The position numbers and the translations under genes were made by a program. From assembly GCF_018614655.1 (NCBI RefSeq), contig NZ_JAGGOG010000024.1, positions 1 through 64,000 of the forward strand: 64,000 bases of DNA, given 5' to 3'. The notes below the pieces were generated by a model. The model did no database searches and was not told where the DNA came from. It was given only the letters and a program-made list of their open reading frames with translations. Position 1 is the first letter of the stretch, and every line of letters starts with the position of its first letter. The stretch comes from Pseudomonas fluorescens (GTDB lineage: Bacteria > Pseudomonadota > Gammaproteobacteria > Pseudomonadales > Pseudomonadaceae). Shown here one piece after another: positions 25,777 through 34,620 of the stretch.

Positions 25777-27207
25777 GTGACCACGCCAGACAACGGCTTT
25801 GCAGAAATAACCAACCGCGAATTGGGCCTCAGGCGCCAGCTCACCTCCGGCCAGATGAGCATGATCGCCATCGGTGGCGCCATCGGCACCGGGCTGTTCA
25901 TGGGCAGCGCCTACGCCATCGGGTATGCCGGGCCCAGCGTATTGGTCAGCTACGCCATTGGTGCGTTGATTACATTGCTGTTGATGGGTTGCCTGGCGGA
26001 GATGACCGTCGCGCATTCCACTTCGGGCTCCTTCGGCGCCTATGCCGAGTTCTACATCAGCCCTCTGGCCGGGTTCCTGGTGCGTTATGCCTACTGGGCG
26101 GCGATTGTGCTGGCGGTGGGGGCCGAGGTCACGGCGGTGGCGATGTACATGAAGTACTGGTTCGCCAACGTGCCCGAATGGGTATGGATCGTCTCGTTTT
26201 CCAGTGTGCTGATCGTGCTCAACGCCATCAGCGTCAAGACCTTCGGCAACTTCGAGTATTGGTTTTCCACGATCAAGATCAGCGCCATTGTTGGCTTCAT
26301 CATCCTCGCGGTGTATGTGGTATTTGGCTCGGGCAACCCGGATTACGGCGTGCAGAACTACACGGCCCACGGCGGATTTTTCCCCCATGGCCTGAGCGGC
26401 ATGTGGATCGCTGTGATCGTGTCGATCTTCAGCTACCTGAGTGTCGAGATGATCGCCGTGGCTGCCGGTGAAGCGGCAGACCCGGAGCAGGCGGTGAAGA
26501 AAGCCTTTCGCGCGACCATCGTGCGGCTGGTGGTGTTCTACCTGCTGACGTTGGCGCTGATGCTGGCCATCGTGCCGTGGAATCAGTCGGGCCATGCCCA
26601 AAGCCCGTTCGTTACGGTGATGCAAACCATCGGCATTCCCGGCGCTACGGGGGTGATGAACTTCGTGATCCTGATCGCGGCGCTCTCGGCAATGAACAGC
26701 CAGCTCTACATCACTACACGCATGATGTTCAGCCTGTCTCGCGCCGGCTTTGCGCCAAAATCCATGGGCGCCTTGAGCAAGAGTGGGATTCCGCTGAACG
26801 CGTTGCTGCTGTCCAGCTCGGGCATCGCCCTGGCGACCTTGTTGAACGTGGTGTACCCGGAAAGCTCGTTCACCTTGATGATGGCGATCTCCATGTTTGG
26901 CGCGATCTTCACCTGGTTCATGATCTTCCTCACCCACTTCTTTTTCCGCCGCTACCGCAAGCGTAACGGTGGGGCGAAATTATCCTTCGAGCTACGGCTG
27001 TTTCCCTACAGTACGCTGTTGGGGCTGGTGCTGATGGGCGCGGTGATGATCACCACTTACTTCACCGAGGCCTTCAAGATGACGTTGGTGTTCGGGGTAC
27101 CGTTCCTGCTGATTCTGTCGGCGGTGTATTACGTGTTTTTCCGCAAGGGCGAACAAAAACCTGTAGGAGCGAGCTTGCTCGCGAAAAACCCGAGGGCACC
27201 GGGCTAA
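25777..27207 (+). CDS. Amino-acid permease (APC superfamily) linked to the kyn genes
   Basis: This 476-residue inner-membrane protein begins with the AAT-family pattern LRRQLTSGQMSMIAIGGAIGTG and has about twelve hydrophobic helices (for example SFGAYAEFYISPLAGFLVRY, FSYLSVEMIAVAAGEA). It resembles GABA or aromatic amino-acid permeases; position behind kynU suggests uptake of kynurenine, tryptophan or alanine. The last 16 or so residues (KPVGASLLAKNPRAPG) are encoded by a REP element rather than by family sequence. The stop codon overlaps that of the convergent LysR gene. Confidence 0.82.
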   Translation: MTTPDNGFAEITNRELGLRRQLTSGQMSMIAIGGAIGTGLFMGSAYAIGYAGPSVLVSYAIGALITLLLMGCLAEMTVAHSTSGSFGAYAEFYISPLAGFLVRYAYWAAIVLAVGAEVTAVAMYMKYWFANVPEWVWIVSFSSVLIVLNAISVKTFGNFEYWFSTIKISAIVGFIILAVYVVFGSGNPDYGVQNYTAHGGFFPHGLSGMWIAVIVSIFSYLSVEMIAVAAGEAADPEQAVKKAFRATIVRLVVFYLLTLALMLAIVPWNQSGHAQSPFVTVMQTIGIPGATGVMNFVILIAALSAMNSQLYITTRMMFSLSRAGFAPKSMGALSKSGIPLNALLLSSSGIALATLLNVVYPESSFTLMMAISMFGAIFTWFMIFLTHFFFRRYRKRNGGAKLSFELRLFPYSTLLGLVLMGAVMITTYFTEAFKMTLVFGVPFLLILSAVYYVFFRKGEQKPVGASLLAKNPRAPG

Positions 27208-27264
27208 ATCAGGATGCCCGCGTTATCGTTGACGCTCTTCGCGAGCGAGCTCGCTCCTACAGGG
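27160..27264. repeat. REP pair covering the 3' ends of two convergent genes
   Basis: CCTGTAGGAGCGAGCTTGCTCGCGAA at 27160-27185 faces its near-exact reverse complement at 27239-27264. Both copies lie inside coding sequence: one encodes the tail of the permease, the other the tail of the LysR regulator. Confidence 0.88.
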
Positions 27265-28139
27265 GTGAGTGTGTTTAATAGTTCGGTGGCATAAGCGGGC
27301 AGTTGTTCAAACGAGCGGGCGCATAACAGCAACGCGCGGCAGGCCCACTCCTCATTCAGGGGCTGGGCCTTGAAGTGGTGTTGCCGGTGACTGCGGTCCA
27401 GCGCTGCTTGCGGCACGATCCCCAGCCCCGCACCGCGGGCGACCATGCGAATGACGCCATCAAATCCGTCCGCCCGAATGCGCGTCTGCAAACGGAAGCC
27501 TGCGTGCAACGCCTGTTCTTCCAGGTACACCGCCAGGGCACTGTCGGCGGCCAATCCCACGTAGTCGTGCTGCAAACTGTCGATAAAACTGACGTTGATA
27601 CTCTCGGCCAGTGGATGCCCCAGCGGCATGATCAGCACCAGAGGGTCATCGCGAAAGGGCAGGGTCTGCAGGCCGTGGGTATCCACCGCATCGGAAATAA
27701 TCCCCAGGTCCGCCGCACCCTGGCGCAAGGCATGGGTGATGCGCAGGCTGGGCAGCTCCTGCAGGTCGATATCCAGGTTGGGATGCGCGCAGAGAAAATC
27801 CGCCAGCAGTTCCGGCAGGTATTCGCTGAGGGCCGTGGTGTTACACAGCAAGCGCACTTGGCCTTTGACGCCGATGGCGTATTCCGCGAGGTCCTGCTGC
27901 AGGCGTTCGGCCTGTTGCAGCATCAGCCGCGCATGCCGGGCCAAGGCGTTGCCTGCCGCAGTTGGCGTTACGCCCCGACGACCACGTTGGAGAAACTCGG
28001 TGCCCAGTGACGCCTCCATCGCACGGATCCGTGCACTGGCCGCCGCCAGGGATAAATGACTGCGACTGGCCCCGGCGGTGATGTTGCCGGTGTCGAGAAT
28101 GTGCAGGTAGAGGCGCAGATCGATCAGATCAAAGTGCAT
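27204..28139 (-). CDS. LysR-family regulator
   Basis: The 311-residue protein has a LysR helix-turn-helix (FDLIDLRLYLHILDTGNITAGA, then SRSHLSLAAASARIRAMEASLG) and an effector domain (KGQVRLLCNTTALSEYLPEL). ATG 28139 is chosen; a TTG eight codons earlier is also in frame. The C-terminal PVGASSLAK is encoded by a REP element, mirroring the convergent permease. It is divergent from the TSUP transporter gene 147 bases away, which is therefore its likely target. The inducer is unknown. Confidence 0.85.
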   Translation of the reverse strand: MHFDLIDLRLYLHILDTGNITAGASRSHLSLAAASARIRAMEASLGTEFLQRGRRGVTPTAAGNALARHARLMLQQAERLQQDLAEYAIGVKGQVRLLCNTTALSEYLPELLADFLCAHPNLDIDLQELPSLRITHALRQGAADLGIISDAVDTHGLQTLPFRDDPLVLIMPLGHPLAESINVSFIDSLQHDYVGLAADSALAVYLEEQALHAGFRLQTRIRADGFDGVIRMVARGAGLGIVPQAALDRSHRQHHFKAQPLNEEWACRALLLCARSFEQLPAYATELLNTLTPVGASSLAKSVNDNAGILI

Positions 28140-28286
28140 GGGCTGAGGGTGTCCGCTGAACAAGTGGGTGTTTGTACTGACGCTTTCGCGAGCAAGTCGA
28201 AGGCGTCATCAGCCTCACGCAAAACAAGAGGTAGCCTCAGTATATGGCGAATGTTCAACCACGAGCCAACCCCATAAAATCAGCCC

Positions 28287-29051
28287 ATGAATACCCTCCT
28301 CGCGTTCTATCAAAACCTAGGCCCGGCGCTGACGCTGCTGGTCATCGGCACCTTCCTGCTGGCCGGCACCGTCAAGGGCGTCATCGGCCTCGGCTTGCCC
28401 ACGGTGGCCATGGGCATGCTCGGCCTGGCTATGCTTCCGGCGCAGGCTGCGGCCTTGCTGATCATCCCGTCTACCGTCACCAACCTCTGGCAACTGGCGT
28501 TCGGCGGGCATTTGCGCGGGCTGCTCAAACGCTTGTGGCCAATGTTGCTGCTGATCTTTCTCGGCACCGGGCTTGGCACACTCTGGTTGGGTATGGACGG
28601 TGGGCATTGGGTGGTGCGGGCGTTGGGCGGGGCGTTGCTGGTGTATGCCTTGAGCGGGCTGTTCCTGCCGGCGTTCAAGGTCAGCCCGGTCACCGAGCGT
28701 TGGCTGGGACCGGTGTGCGGGCTGGTGACGGGCGTCATCACCTCGGCCACCGGTGTCTTCGTGATTCCGGCCGTGCCGTACCTGCAAGCGCTGGGGTTGA
28801 ACCGCGATCAGTTGGTGCAGGCGCTGGGCTTGTCGTTCACCGTTTCAACCCTGGCGCTGGCGGCGGGATTGTTCTGGCGCGGCACCCTCGGCGGTGGCGA
28901 AATCAACGCTTCGCTGTTGGCCCTGGTGCCAGCGCTATTGGGCATGTGGCTGGGGCAAGTGCTGCGTCAACGGATCAGCGCCGTGCTGTTCAAGCGGGTG
29001 TTCTTTGTCGGCATGGCGCTGCTGGGCGGCCACTTGCTGATCAGCGGTTAG
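28287..29051 (+). CDS. TSUP (TauE/SafE) family membrane transporter
   Basis: The 254-residue inner-membrane protein has seven to eight hydrophobic helices and the internally repeated glycine-rich pattern of TauE/SafE proteins (GTFLLAGTVKGVIGLGLPTVAMG in the first half, GLVTGVITSATGVFVIPAVPYLQALG in the second). Family members export sulphite, sulphoacetate or other organic anions. Its 3' end overlaps the next, convergent gene by 11 bases. Regulation by the adjacent divergent LysR gene is likely. Confidence 0.85.
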   Translation: MNTLLAFYQNLGPALTLLVIGTFLLAGTVKGVIGLGLPTVAMGMLGLAMLPAQAAALLIIPSTVTNLWQLAFGGHLRGLLKRLWPMLLLIFLGTGLGTLWLGMDGGHWVVRALGGALLVYALSGLFLPAFKVSPVTERWLGPVCGLVTGVITSATGVFVIPAVPYLQALGLNRDQLVQALGLSFTVSTLALAAGLFWRGTLGGGEINASLLALVPALLGMWLGQVLRQRISAVLFKRVFFVGMALLGGHLLISG

Positions 29052-29355
29052 CGGAGGAGGTGCTGAGCATGTCGATGGCGCGGATATCAAAATCCTGCTC
29101 CAGAAACTCCATGCGCTGGTCATGGAAATGCTTCATGTGCGGCAGGCTGGAATGCACATCCAAAGCGGCCTTGGACGCCCAGATTTCATAGAAGATAAAC
29201 AGCGTCGGGTCCTGTTGGTCGCGCAGCATGTGGTACTCGATGCATCCCGGTTCCGCGCGGCTGGGTTCGACGTAGGCGCGAAACAGCGCTTCAAAGGCGG
29301 CGGCCTTTTCCGGGCGGGTCTTGGCGTGGAGGATAAAGCCTACAGGTTCAGTCAT
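29041..29355 (-). CDS. YgiN-like quinol monooxygenase (ABM domain)
   Basis: The 104-residue protein is a single antibiotic-biosynthesis-monooxygenase domain: PVGFILHAKTRPEKAAAFEALF at the start, then EPGCIEYHMLRDQQDPTLFIFYEIWASKAALDVH. E. coli YgiN, of the same type, oxidises quinols and is paired with MdaB. Here the gene is divergent from an mdaB homologue, which supports a quinone redox role. GAGGATTC precedes the start. Confidence 0.82.
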   Translation of the reverse strand: MTEPVGFILHAKTRPEKAAAFEALFRAYVEPSRAEPGCIEYHMLRDQQDPTLFIFYEIWASKAALDVHSSLPHMKHFHDQRMEFLEQDFDIRAIDMLSTSSANR

Positions 29356-29513
29356 TGGGGTGAATCCTCAAAAAGTGTTTAAAAATTCTAAGGCAACAAT
29401 CCCCCTTTAATTCGTGCCGATCAGTCAAATGTATTTTGCCCCGCCAGCGCTTATTCCAAAGAACGATTGTCGATACCCTGCCTTCAGACATTTTTAATCT
29501 TTAGGCCCTTCCG

Positions 29514-30104
29514 ATGAAAAAAATCCTGTTGCTCAACGGCGGTAAAAAATTCGCCCACTCTGACGGTCGCTACAACAACACTCTGCATGACGCTGCCTTG
29601 GCGGTGCTGGACCGTGGCGGTATGGACGTCAAAGTTACCCATATCGACGAAGGCTACGACCTGGCTGAAGAAGTCGCCAAATTCGTATGGGCCGACGTGA
29701 TCATCTACCAGATGCCGGGCTGGTGGATGGGCGCACCGTGGATCGTCAAGAAGTACATGGACGAAGTCTTCACCGAAGGCCACGGCAGCCTCTACGCCAG
29801 TGACGGCCGCACTCGCTCCGATGCCTCGCAGAAATACGGCAGCGGCGGTCTGTTGCAGGGTAAGCAATACATGCTGTCGCTGACCTGGAACGCACCGCAG
29901 CAAGCCTTCGATGATCCCACCGACTTCTTTGAAGCCAAGGGCGTGGACGCGGTGTACTTCCCGTTCCACAAGGCCAACCAGTTCCTCGGTATGACCGGCC
30001 TGCCGACTTTCCTCTGCGTGGACGTGATGAAACGCCCGGCCATCGAGGCTGATGTGGCGCGTTATGAGCAGCATCTGGCGCAGGTGTTTAACCTTTCGGT
30101 GTAA
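29514..30104 (+). CDS. mdaB: NAD(P)H:quinone oxidoreductase, MdaB-like
   Basis: The 196-residue flavodoxin-fold protein begins MKKILLLNGGKKFAHSDGRYN and contains IIYQMPGWWMGAPWIVKKYMDEVF and a late FLGMTGLPTFLCVDVM, a close match to MdaB. It reduces quinones by two electrons, avoiding semiquinone radicals, with FAD bound. The divergent YgiN-like gene would re-oxidise the quinol. A LysR gene follows on the same strand. Confidence 0.88.
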   Translation: MKKILLLNGGKKFAHSDGRYNNTLHDAALAVLDRGGMDVKVTHIDEGYDLAEEVAKFVWADVIIYQMPGWWMGAPWIVKKYMDEVFTEGHGSLYASDGRTRSDASQKYGSGGLLQGKQYMLSLTWNAPQQAFDDPTDFFEAKGVDAVYFPFHKANQFLGMTGLPTFLCVDVMKRPAIEADVARYEQHLAQVFNLSV

Positions 30105-30106
30105 CC

Positions 30107-30215
30107 TGTAGCCGCTGCCGCAGGCTGCGATAAGGGCCGAAGGACCTTCAGCGATTTGAAGAACTTGCGCCGACTTCGTCGGCGATCGCAGCCTGGTGCC
30201 TCGGCAGCGGCTACA
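30107..30215. repeat. Inverted repeat between mdaB and the LysR gene
   Basis: TGTAGCCGCTGCCG... and ...CGGCAGCGGCTACA form outer arms, with inner pairs GCAGGCTGCGAT / GATCGCAGCCTG. It belongs to the same family as 23581-23698. It begins three bases after the mdaB stop codon. Confidence 0.8.
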
Positions 30216-30239
30216 GTGACCCGATAGAGAGGATTCACG

Positions 30240-31136
30240 TTGAAAGCCCGATCCGATGAGCTACAGATCTTCGTCTGCGTGATTGAATGCGGGTCGATTT
30301 CCGCCGCCGCCGAACAGGTCGGGCAAACGCCATCGGCGGTCAGCCGTACCTTGTCGCGGCTGGAAGCCAAGCTTGAGACCACCTTGATCAACCGCACCAC
30401 GCGACGCATGGACCTGACCGAAGAGGGCAAGTACTTCTTCGAGCGCGCGAAGGTGATCCTGGAGCAAATGGATGACTTGGAAGAGCGGCTGTCCTCGCGC
30501 CAGCAAACCCCGTCCGGACGCTTGCGGATCAACGCGGCGTCGCCGTTCATGCTGCATGCGATCGTGCCGTATGTTGCCGAATTTCGCGGCCTGTACCCGG
30601 ACATCCAACTGGAACTCAACAGCAACGACCTGATCATCGACTTGCTGGAGCAGAGCACCGACATCGCCATTCGCATCGGTACCCTGGCGGACTCGACATT
30701 GCACGCCCGCTCCCTGGGTTGCAGCCCGCTGCATATCCTCGCCAGCCCGGCTTACCTGGAGCAGTACGGCACACCGACGACCGTGGCCGAACTGGCCGAG
30801 CACACGCTGCTCGGTTTCACCCAGACCGAAACCCTCAACCATTGGCCGTTGCGCCATGTGCACGGCGACCGCTGGCAGATCCAGCCAGGCATCGCCGCCT
30901 CCAGTGGTGAAACCCTGCGTCACCTGGCACTGGAAGGGCAGGGCATCGCATGCCTGTCTAACTTCATGACCATCGACGACATCAATGCCGGGCGCCTGAC
31001 GCCGATCCTGGCGCAGTTCAACAGCGGTTATCGCCAGCCGATCAACGCGGTGTACTACCGCAACTCGCAGTTGGCCTTGCGCATCCAATGTTTCCTGGAC
31101 TTTATCCAGGGCAAGTTGGCGAACTACGCCCACTGA
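30240..31136 (+). CDS. LysR-family regulator
   Basis: The 298-residue protein has the helix-turn-helix ISAAAEQVGQTPSAVSRTLSRLEAKL and the effector-domain start PSGRLRINAASPFMLHAIVPY, typical of the CrgA/PecT-type LysR group. Its start is TTG 30240, preceded by GAGAGGATTC. It is followed by the NAD-dependent epimerase gene in the same direction, and lies after mdaB, so either may be the target. Members of this group often respond to quinones or aromatic aldehydes. Confidence 0.83.
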   Translation: MKARSDELQIFVCVIECGSISAAAEQVGQTPSAVSRTLSRLEAKLETTLINRTTRRMDLTEEGKYFFERAKVILEQMDDLEERLSSRQQTPSGRLRINAASPFMLHAIVPYVAEFRGLYPDIQLELNSNDLIIDLLEQSTDIAIRIGTLADSTLHARSLGCSPLHILASPAYLEQYGTPTTVAELAEHTLLGFTQTETLNHWPLRHVHGDRWQIQPGIAASSGETLRHLALEGQGIACLSNFMTIDDINAGRLTPILAQFNSGYRQPINAVYYRNSQLALRIQCFLDFIQGKLANYAH

Positions 31137-31169
31137 TTCGTGACGCCTGCGCAAGACTGAATTGGGCAA

Positions 31170-31200
31170 TACGGACTTATTCGGCACGACCAAGTCCGTA
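31170..31200. promoter_or_regulatory. Inverted repeat upstream of the epimerase gene
   Basis: TACGGACTT (31170-31178) and AAGTCCGTA (31192-31200) form perfect 9-bp arms with a 13-base spacer, ending 39 bases before the ATG. The size suits a LysR or TetR dimer, or a leader hairpin. Confidence 0.5.
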
Positions 31201-31239
31201 ATACTTGCTCCATTACTTACTCACGCAGGAGTTTTCTCC

Positions 31240-32133
31240 ATGAACGTATTCGTTACCGGTGCAGCCGGCTTTATCGGTGGTTCCATCGCGACCGGCCTGG
31301 TCAAGGCGGGTCACACTGTTGCCGGTCTGGTGCGCAGCGCCGAACAGGCTCAGGAAATGACCGCACTGGGCATCACCCCGGTGATCGGTACCCTGGACGA
31401 CAGCGCCATGCTGACCGAACAGGCTAAAAAGGCTGATGCCGTGATCAACGCGGCCAGCAGCGACCATCGCGGCGCCGTCGAAACCTTGTTGGCCGCCCTG
31501 CGTGGTTCCAACAAACCGTTCCTGCACACCAGCGGTTCGAGCATCGTGGGTGACGCGTCGGGCGGTAAGTCCAGTGATGTCATCTACTTCGAAAACAACC
31601 TGCCGGAGCCGACGGTCGACAAGGCCGCTCGCGTGGCCATCGACAACCTGATTCTGGCGGCGGCGAAAGACGGCGTGAACTCGGCAGTGATCTGCAACAC
31701 CCTGATCTATGGCCACAGCCTGGGGGTCAAGCGTGACAGCGTGCAGTTGCCGCGTTTACTCAAGCAAGCCCGTAAAAGTGGCGTGGTGCACCACGTTGGA
31801 CCAGGTCAGAACATCTGGTCCAACGTGCATGTCGAAGACGTGGTTGCCCTGTATCTGCTGGCGCTGGAAAAGAACGTCCCCGGTACCTTCTACTTTGTTG
31901 AAAGCAGCGAAGCGGCCTTCGTCGACATGACCACCGCCATCGCCGAAGCCCTGAAGCTGGGCAAACCGCAGGATTGGCCACTGGCTGATGCCGAAGCCGA
32001 GTGGGGCTATGAAATGGCCAACTATGGTTTGGGTTCCAACAGCCGGGTGCGAGGCAAGCATGCCCGTGAGTTGCTGGGTTGGGTGCCCAAGCGTACGTCG
32101 GTTGTGGAGTGGATTCGCAACGAGATGGTTTGA
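31240..32133 (+). CDS. NAD(P)-dependent epimerase/dehydratase-like SDR protein
   Basis: The 297-residue protein starts MNVFVTGAAGFIGGSIATGL, the GxxGxxG dinucleotide site of extended SDR enzymes. The usual YxxxK is not clear, so this may be an atypical SDR with a reductase or redox-sensing role. It contains FLHTSGSSIVGD and a substrate-side stretch GQNIWSNVHVEDVV. ATG 31240 has GCAGGAG upstream. It is probably controlled by the LysR gene just before it. The substrate is unknown. Confidence 0.8.
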   Translation: MNVFVTGAAGFIGGSIATGLVKAGHTVAGLVRSAEQAQEMTALGITPVIGTLDDSAMLTEQAKKADAVINAASSDHRGAVETLLAALRGSNKPFLHTSGSSIVGDASGGKSSDVIYFENNLPEPTVDKAARVAIDNLILAAAKDGVNSAVICNTLIYGHSLGVKRDSVQLPRLLKQARKSGVVHHVGPGQNIWSNVHVEDVVALYLLALEKNVPGTFYFVESSEAAFVDMTTAIAEALKLGKPQDWPLADAEAEWGYEMANYGLGSNSRVRGKHARELLGWVPKRTSVVEWIRNEMV

Positions 32134-32160
32134 TGGTCGCTTGAGGCCGAGGCGTCCCCT

Positions 32161-32243
32161 TTCGCGAGCAAGCCCGCTCCCACATTTGACCGAGTCCATC
32201 CGTTGGAATGCGGTTGAATGAGGGAGCGGGCTTGCTCGCGAAG
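32161..32243. repeat. REP pair between the epimerase and SulP genes
   Basis: TTCGCGAGCAAGCCCGCTCCC (32161-32181) faces GGGAGCGGGCTTGCTCGCGAA (32223-32243), a perfect 21-bp inverted pair. It begins 27 bases after the epimerase stop. Confidence 0.88.
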
Positions 32244-32342
32244 AACGATAACTCGGTCCACCTGATTCACCCAGCGCTAGCCCCACCTCACTCAATTCCG
32301 TACCATCTCCCGCCTTATCCCCCGCAACTCCCCGGTAACCCC

Positions 32343-33788
32343 ATGAACTTCACCCGTCTTCGCGCCGACGCCCTGGCCGGACTCACCACGTCTTTTGCCT
32401 TGCTGCCTGAATGCGTCGCCTTTGCCCTGGTGGCTCACCTCAATCCGCTGATGGGCCTTTATGGCGCGTTCATCATCTGTACCCTGACCGCGCTGTTCGG
32501 TGGCCGGCCGGGGATGGTGTCCGGTGCGGCGGGGTCGATGGCGGTGGTGATCGTGGCGCTGGTGGTGCAACACGGCGTGCAGTACCTGCTGGCTACGGTG
32601 CTGCTGGGCGGGTTGATCATGATTGCCTTCGGCCTGTTGCGCCTGGGCAAGCTGGTGCGCATGGTGCCGCACCCGGTGATGCTCGGCTTCGTCAACGGCC
32701 TGGCGATCATCATCGCCTTGGCCCAGCTTGAGCATTTCAAGAGCGGCGAAACCTGGCTCAGCGGCACGTCGTTGTACGTGATGAGCGGGTTGGTAGCTGC
32801 GACCATGGCCATCGTCTACCTGCTGCCGCGCCTGACCCGGGCGGTGCCGCCGGCGCTGGTGGCGATTCTCGGTGTGGGCCTGGCTGTGTACCTGCTGGGC
32901 CTGCCAACCCGCACCCTGGGCGACATGGCCCACATCGCCGGCGGCCTGCCAGCGTTCGCGTTACCGCAGATTCCCTGGACCCTGGACACGCTGCAGATCA
33001 TCGCGCCTTACGCGATCCTCATGGCGATGGTCGGCCTGCTGGAAACCCTGCTGACCCTCAACCTCACCGACGAAATCACCGAGACCCGTGGCTACCCGAA
33101 CCGTGAGAGCGTGGCTCTCGGCGCCGCGAATATGGTCTCTGGTCTGTTCGGTGGCATGGGCGGCTGCGCGATGATCGGACAAACCGTGATCAACCTCAGT
33201 TCCGGCGGGCGCGGGCGGTTCTCCGGGGTGTTCGCCGGGGTCATGATTCTGCTGTTTATTCTGTTTCTGTCACCGCTGATCGAGCGGACTCCGCTGGCGG
33301 CGCTGGTGGGGGTGATGTTCGTGGTGTCCCAGCAGACCTTCGCCTGGGCGTCGCTGCGGGTGATCAACAAGGTGCCGCTCAATGACGTGCTGGTGATCAT
33401 GGCGGTGACGGTGATCACGGTGTTCACCGACCTGGCGACGGCGGTGCTGTGCGGCATCGTCATCGCTGCGCTCAACTTCGCCTGGCAGCAAGCTCGCGAG
33501 CTGTACGCCGACGAACACCTGGAAGCCGACGGCAGCAAGCTTTACCGCCTGCACGGCACGCTGTTCTTCGCCTCGACCACGCCGTTCCTCAACCAGTTCG
33601 ACCCGGCCAACGACCCGGCCCAGGTCACGCTGGATTGCCGTCACCTGAGCTTCGTCGACTACTCGGCGATTGCCGCCCTGATGACCTTACGCGAGCGCTA
33701 TGTCAAAGCCGGCAAGCATTTGCGGGTGCTGCATTTGTCCGAGCGCTGCAAGAAGCTGCTCAAGCGCGCCCGGGTTCATCACGACTGA
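32343..33788 (+). CDS. SulP-family anion transporter with STAS domain
   Basis: The 481-residue protein opens with RADALAGLTTSFALLPECVAFALVAHLNPLMGLY, the first helices of SulP permeases, and contains about eleven to twelve membrane segments. The last 90 or so residues form a STAS domain (VTLDCRHLSFVDYSAIAALMTL). SulP proteins move sulphate, bicarbonate or C4-dicarboxylates with sodium or protons. ATG 32343 begins the family sequence; the frame is open upstream only through the REP element. The substrate cannot be read from sequence. Confidence 0.87.
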   Translation: MNFTRLRADALAGLTTSFALLPECVAFALVAHLNPLMGLYGAFIICTLTALFGGRPGMVSGAAGSMAVVIVALVVQHGVQYLLATVLLGGLIMIAFGLLRLGKLVRMVPHPVMLGFVNGLAIIIALAQLEHFKSGETWLSGTSLYVMSGLVAATMAIVYLLPRLTRAVPPALVAILGVGLAVYLLGLPTRTLGDMAHIAGGLPAFALPQIPWTLDTLQIIAPYAILMAMVGLLETLLTLNLTDEITETRGYPNRESVALGAANMVSGLFGGMGGCAMIGQTVINLSSGGRGRFSGVFAGVMILLFILFLSPLIERTPLAALVGVMFVVSQQTFAWASLRVINKVPLNDVLVIMAVTVITVFTDLATAVLCGIVIAALNFAWQQARELYADEHLEADGSKLYRLHGTLFFASTTPFLNQFDPANDPAQVTLDCRHLSFVDYSAIAALMTLRERYVKAGKHLRVLHLSERCKKLLKRARVHHD

Positions 33789-33841
33789 GCAAGAGAAACC
33801 TTCGTAGATACCGTCTTGAACCTCACCCGGCAAGCACCCCG

Positions 33842-33963
33842 GCGTAGCAGCTGTCGAGCCCTGGCGAGGCTGCGTATACGGTGTGTCTGACACGCTGAGG
33901 TCTCAGGTTTTACGACTGCTTCGCAGCCGGACGCGGCCTCGTTCTACTCGACCGCTGCTACGC
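33842..33963. repeat. Inverted repeat between the SulP and LprI-like genes
   Basis: GCGTAGCAGCTGTCGAGCCCTGGCGAGGC on the left pairs imperfectly with GCGGCCTCGTTCTACTCGACCGCTGCTACGC on the right. It is related to the element at 25622-25727 and lies between convergent genes. Confidence 0.7.
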
Positions 33964-33979
33964 AACGTTGGCCGGTTGT

Positions 33980-34372
33980 TTAAGGCCCGACCAGGTTTTC
34001 CAGTTCCTGGGCGCGGGTGCGGGTCATGTCCAGTAGGCAACTGGAGCCGTTGACCTGATCAATCGTGCCACCGGTGGCTGAGCCTGCGAAGGCGCAATTG
34101 GCATCCCGGTATTTGAGCCACATGCGCTGCACATCCAGCAGTTGTTGCTTGCGCTTGCCTTCCTGGGCCGCCAGGGCGGTTTTGTACGCCTTGTTCAGGC
34201 GCTCATCCTGCACCTTGGTTTCGGTGGCGTTGCAGTCGACCATGGCGGTGGTGGTGTTGGCGCCATCCATGCAGGTTTTCAGCGCCGGGCTGTCGGCGGC
34301 CGAGGCATTGGCGCACAGGGCCAGAAGCAGGGCGCTGGCGGCGAAGGGAGCAAGCAGTGATCTACGGTTCAT
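33980..34372 (-). CDS. LprI/DUF1311-family periplasmic protein
   Basis: The 130-residue product has a signal peptide (MNRRSLLAPFAASALLLALCANASA) and the DUF1311 pattern: Cys-x-n-Cys with DERLNKAYKTALAAQEGKRKQQLLDVQRMWLKYRDANCAF and a final SCLLDMTRTRAQELENL. Mycobacterial LprI binds and inhibits lysozyme; most bacterial relatives are uncharacterised. Four Cys residues in the mature part suggest two disulphides. It is divergent from the GntP-type permease gene. Confidence 0.8.
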   Translation of the reverse strand: MNRRSLLAPFAASALLLALCANASAADSPALKTCMDGANTTTAMVDCNATETKVQDERLNKAYKTALAAQEGKRKQQLLDVQRMWLKYRDANCAFAGSATGGTIDQVNGSSCLLDMTRTRAQELENLVGP

Positions 34373-34411
34373 TGTTGGTTTTCCTGATCATGAGTTGATG
34401 CGCAATCTAAG

Positions 34412-34432
34412 ACTCAACGCGTGCCGTTGAGT
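34412..34432. promoter_or_regulatory. Hairpin in the gap upstream of the GntP-type permease gene
   Basis: ACTCAACG-CGTGC-CGTTGAGT is a perfect 8-bp stem about 190 bases upstream of the permease ATG and 40 bases before the divergent LprI-like gene. It could be an operator for the RpiR regulator or part of a leader; nothing else is clear in this 248-base gap. Confidence 0.35.
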
Positions 34433-34620
34433 TTCCAGTACCCGGCGATCTTCATGTAAGAACGCCCCCCTTATTTTCATTCCCCGTCCCTGGGCATGTC
34501 CCAAAGCGACGCCGCTTGTCTGTGGGCGAAAATTACTTTCATAAAAATTGAAAATCCAAATCATTAATGATTTATGAGTTTCACAACTAATTCGACGTGA
34601 CCCTTTCCGAGGAGTACCGC

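Noticed and set aside
28244..29191. 315-codon frame overlapping the TSUP transporter in another frame
   Set aside because: The TSUP frame has the family glycine motifs and hydrophobic pattern; the other is Arg/Gly/His-rich shadow sequence.
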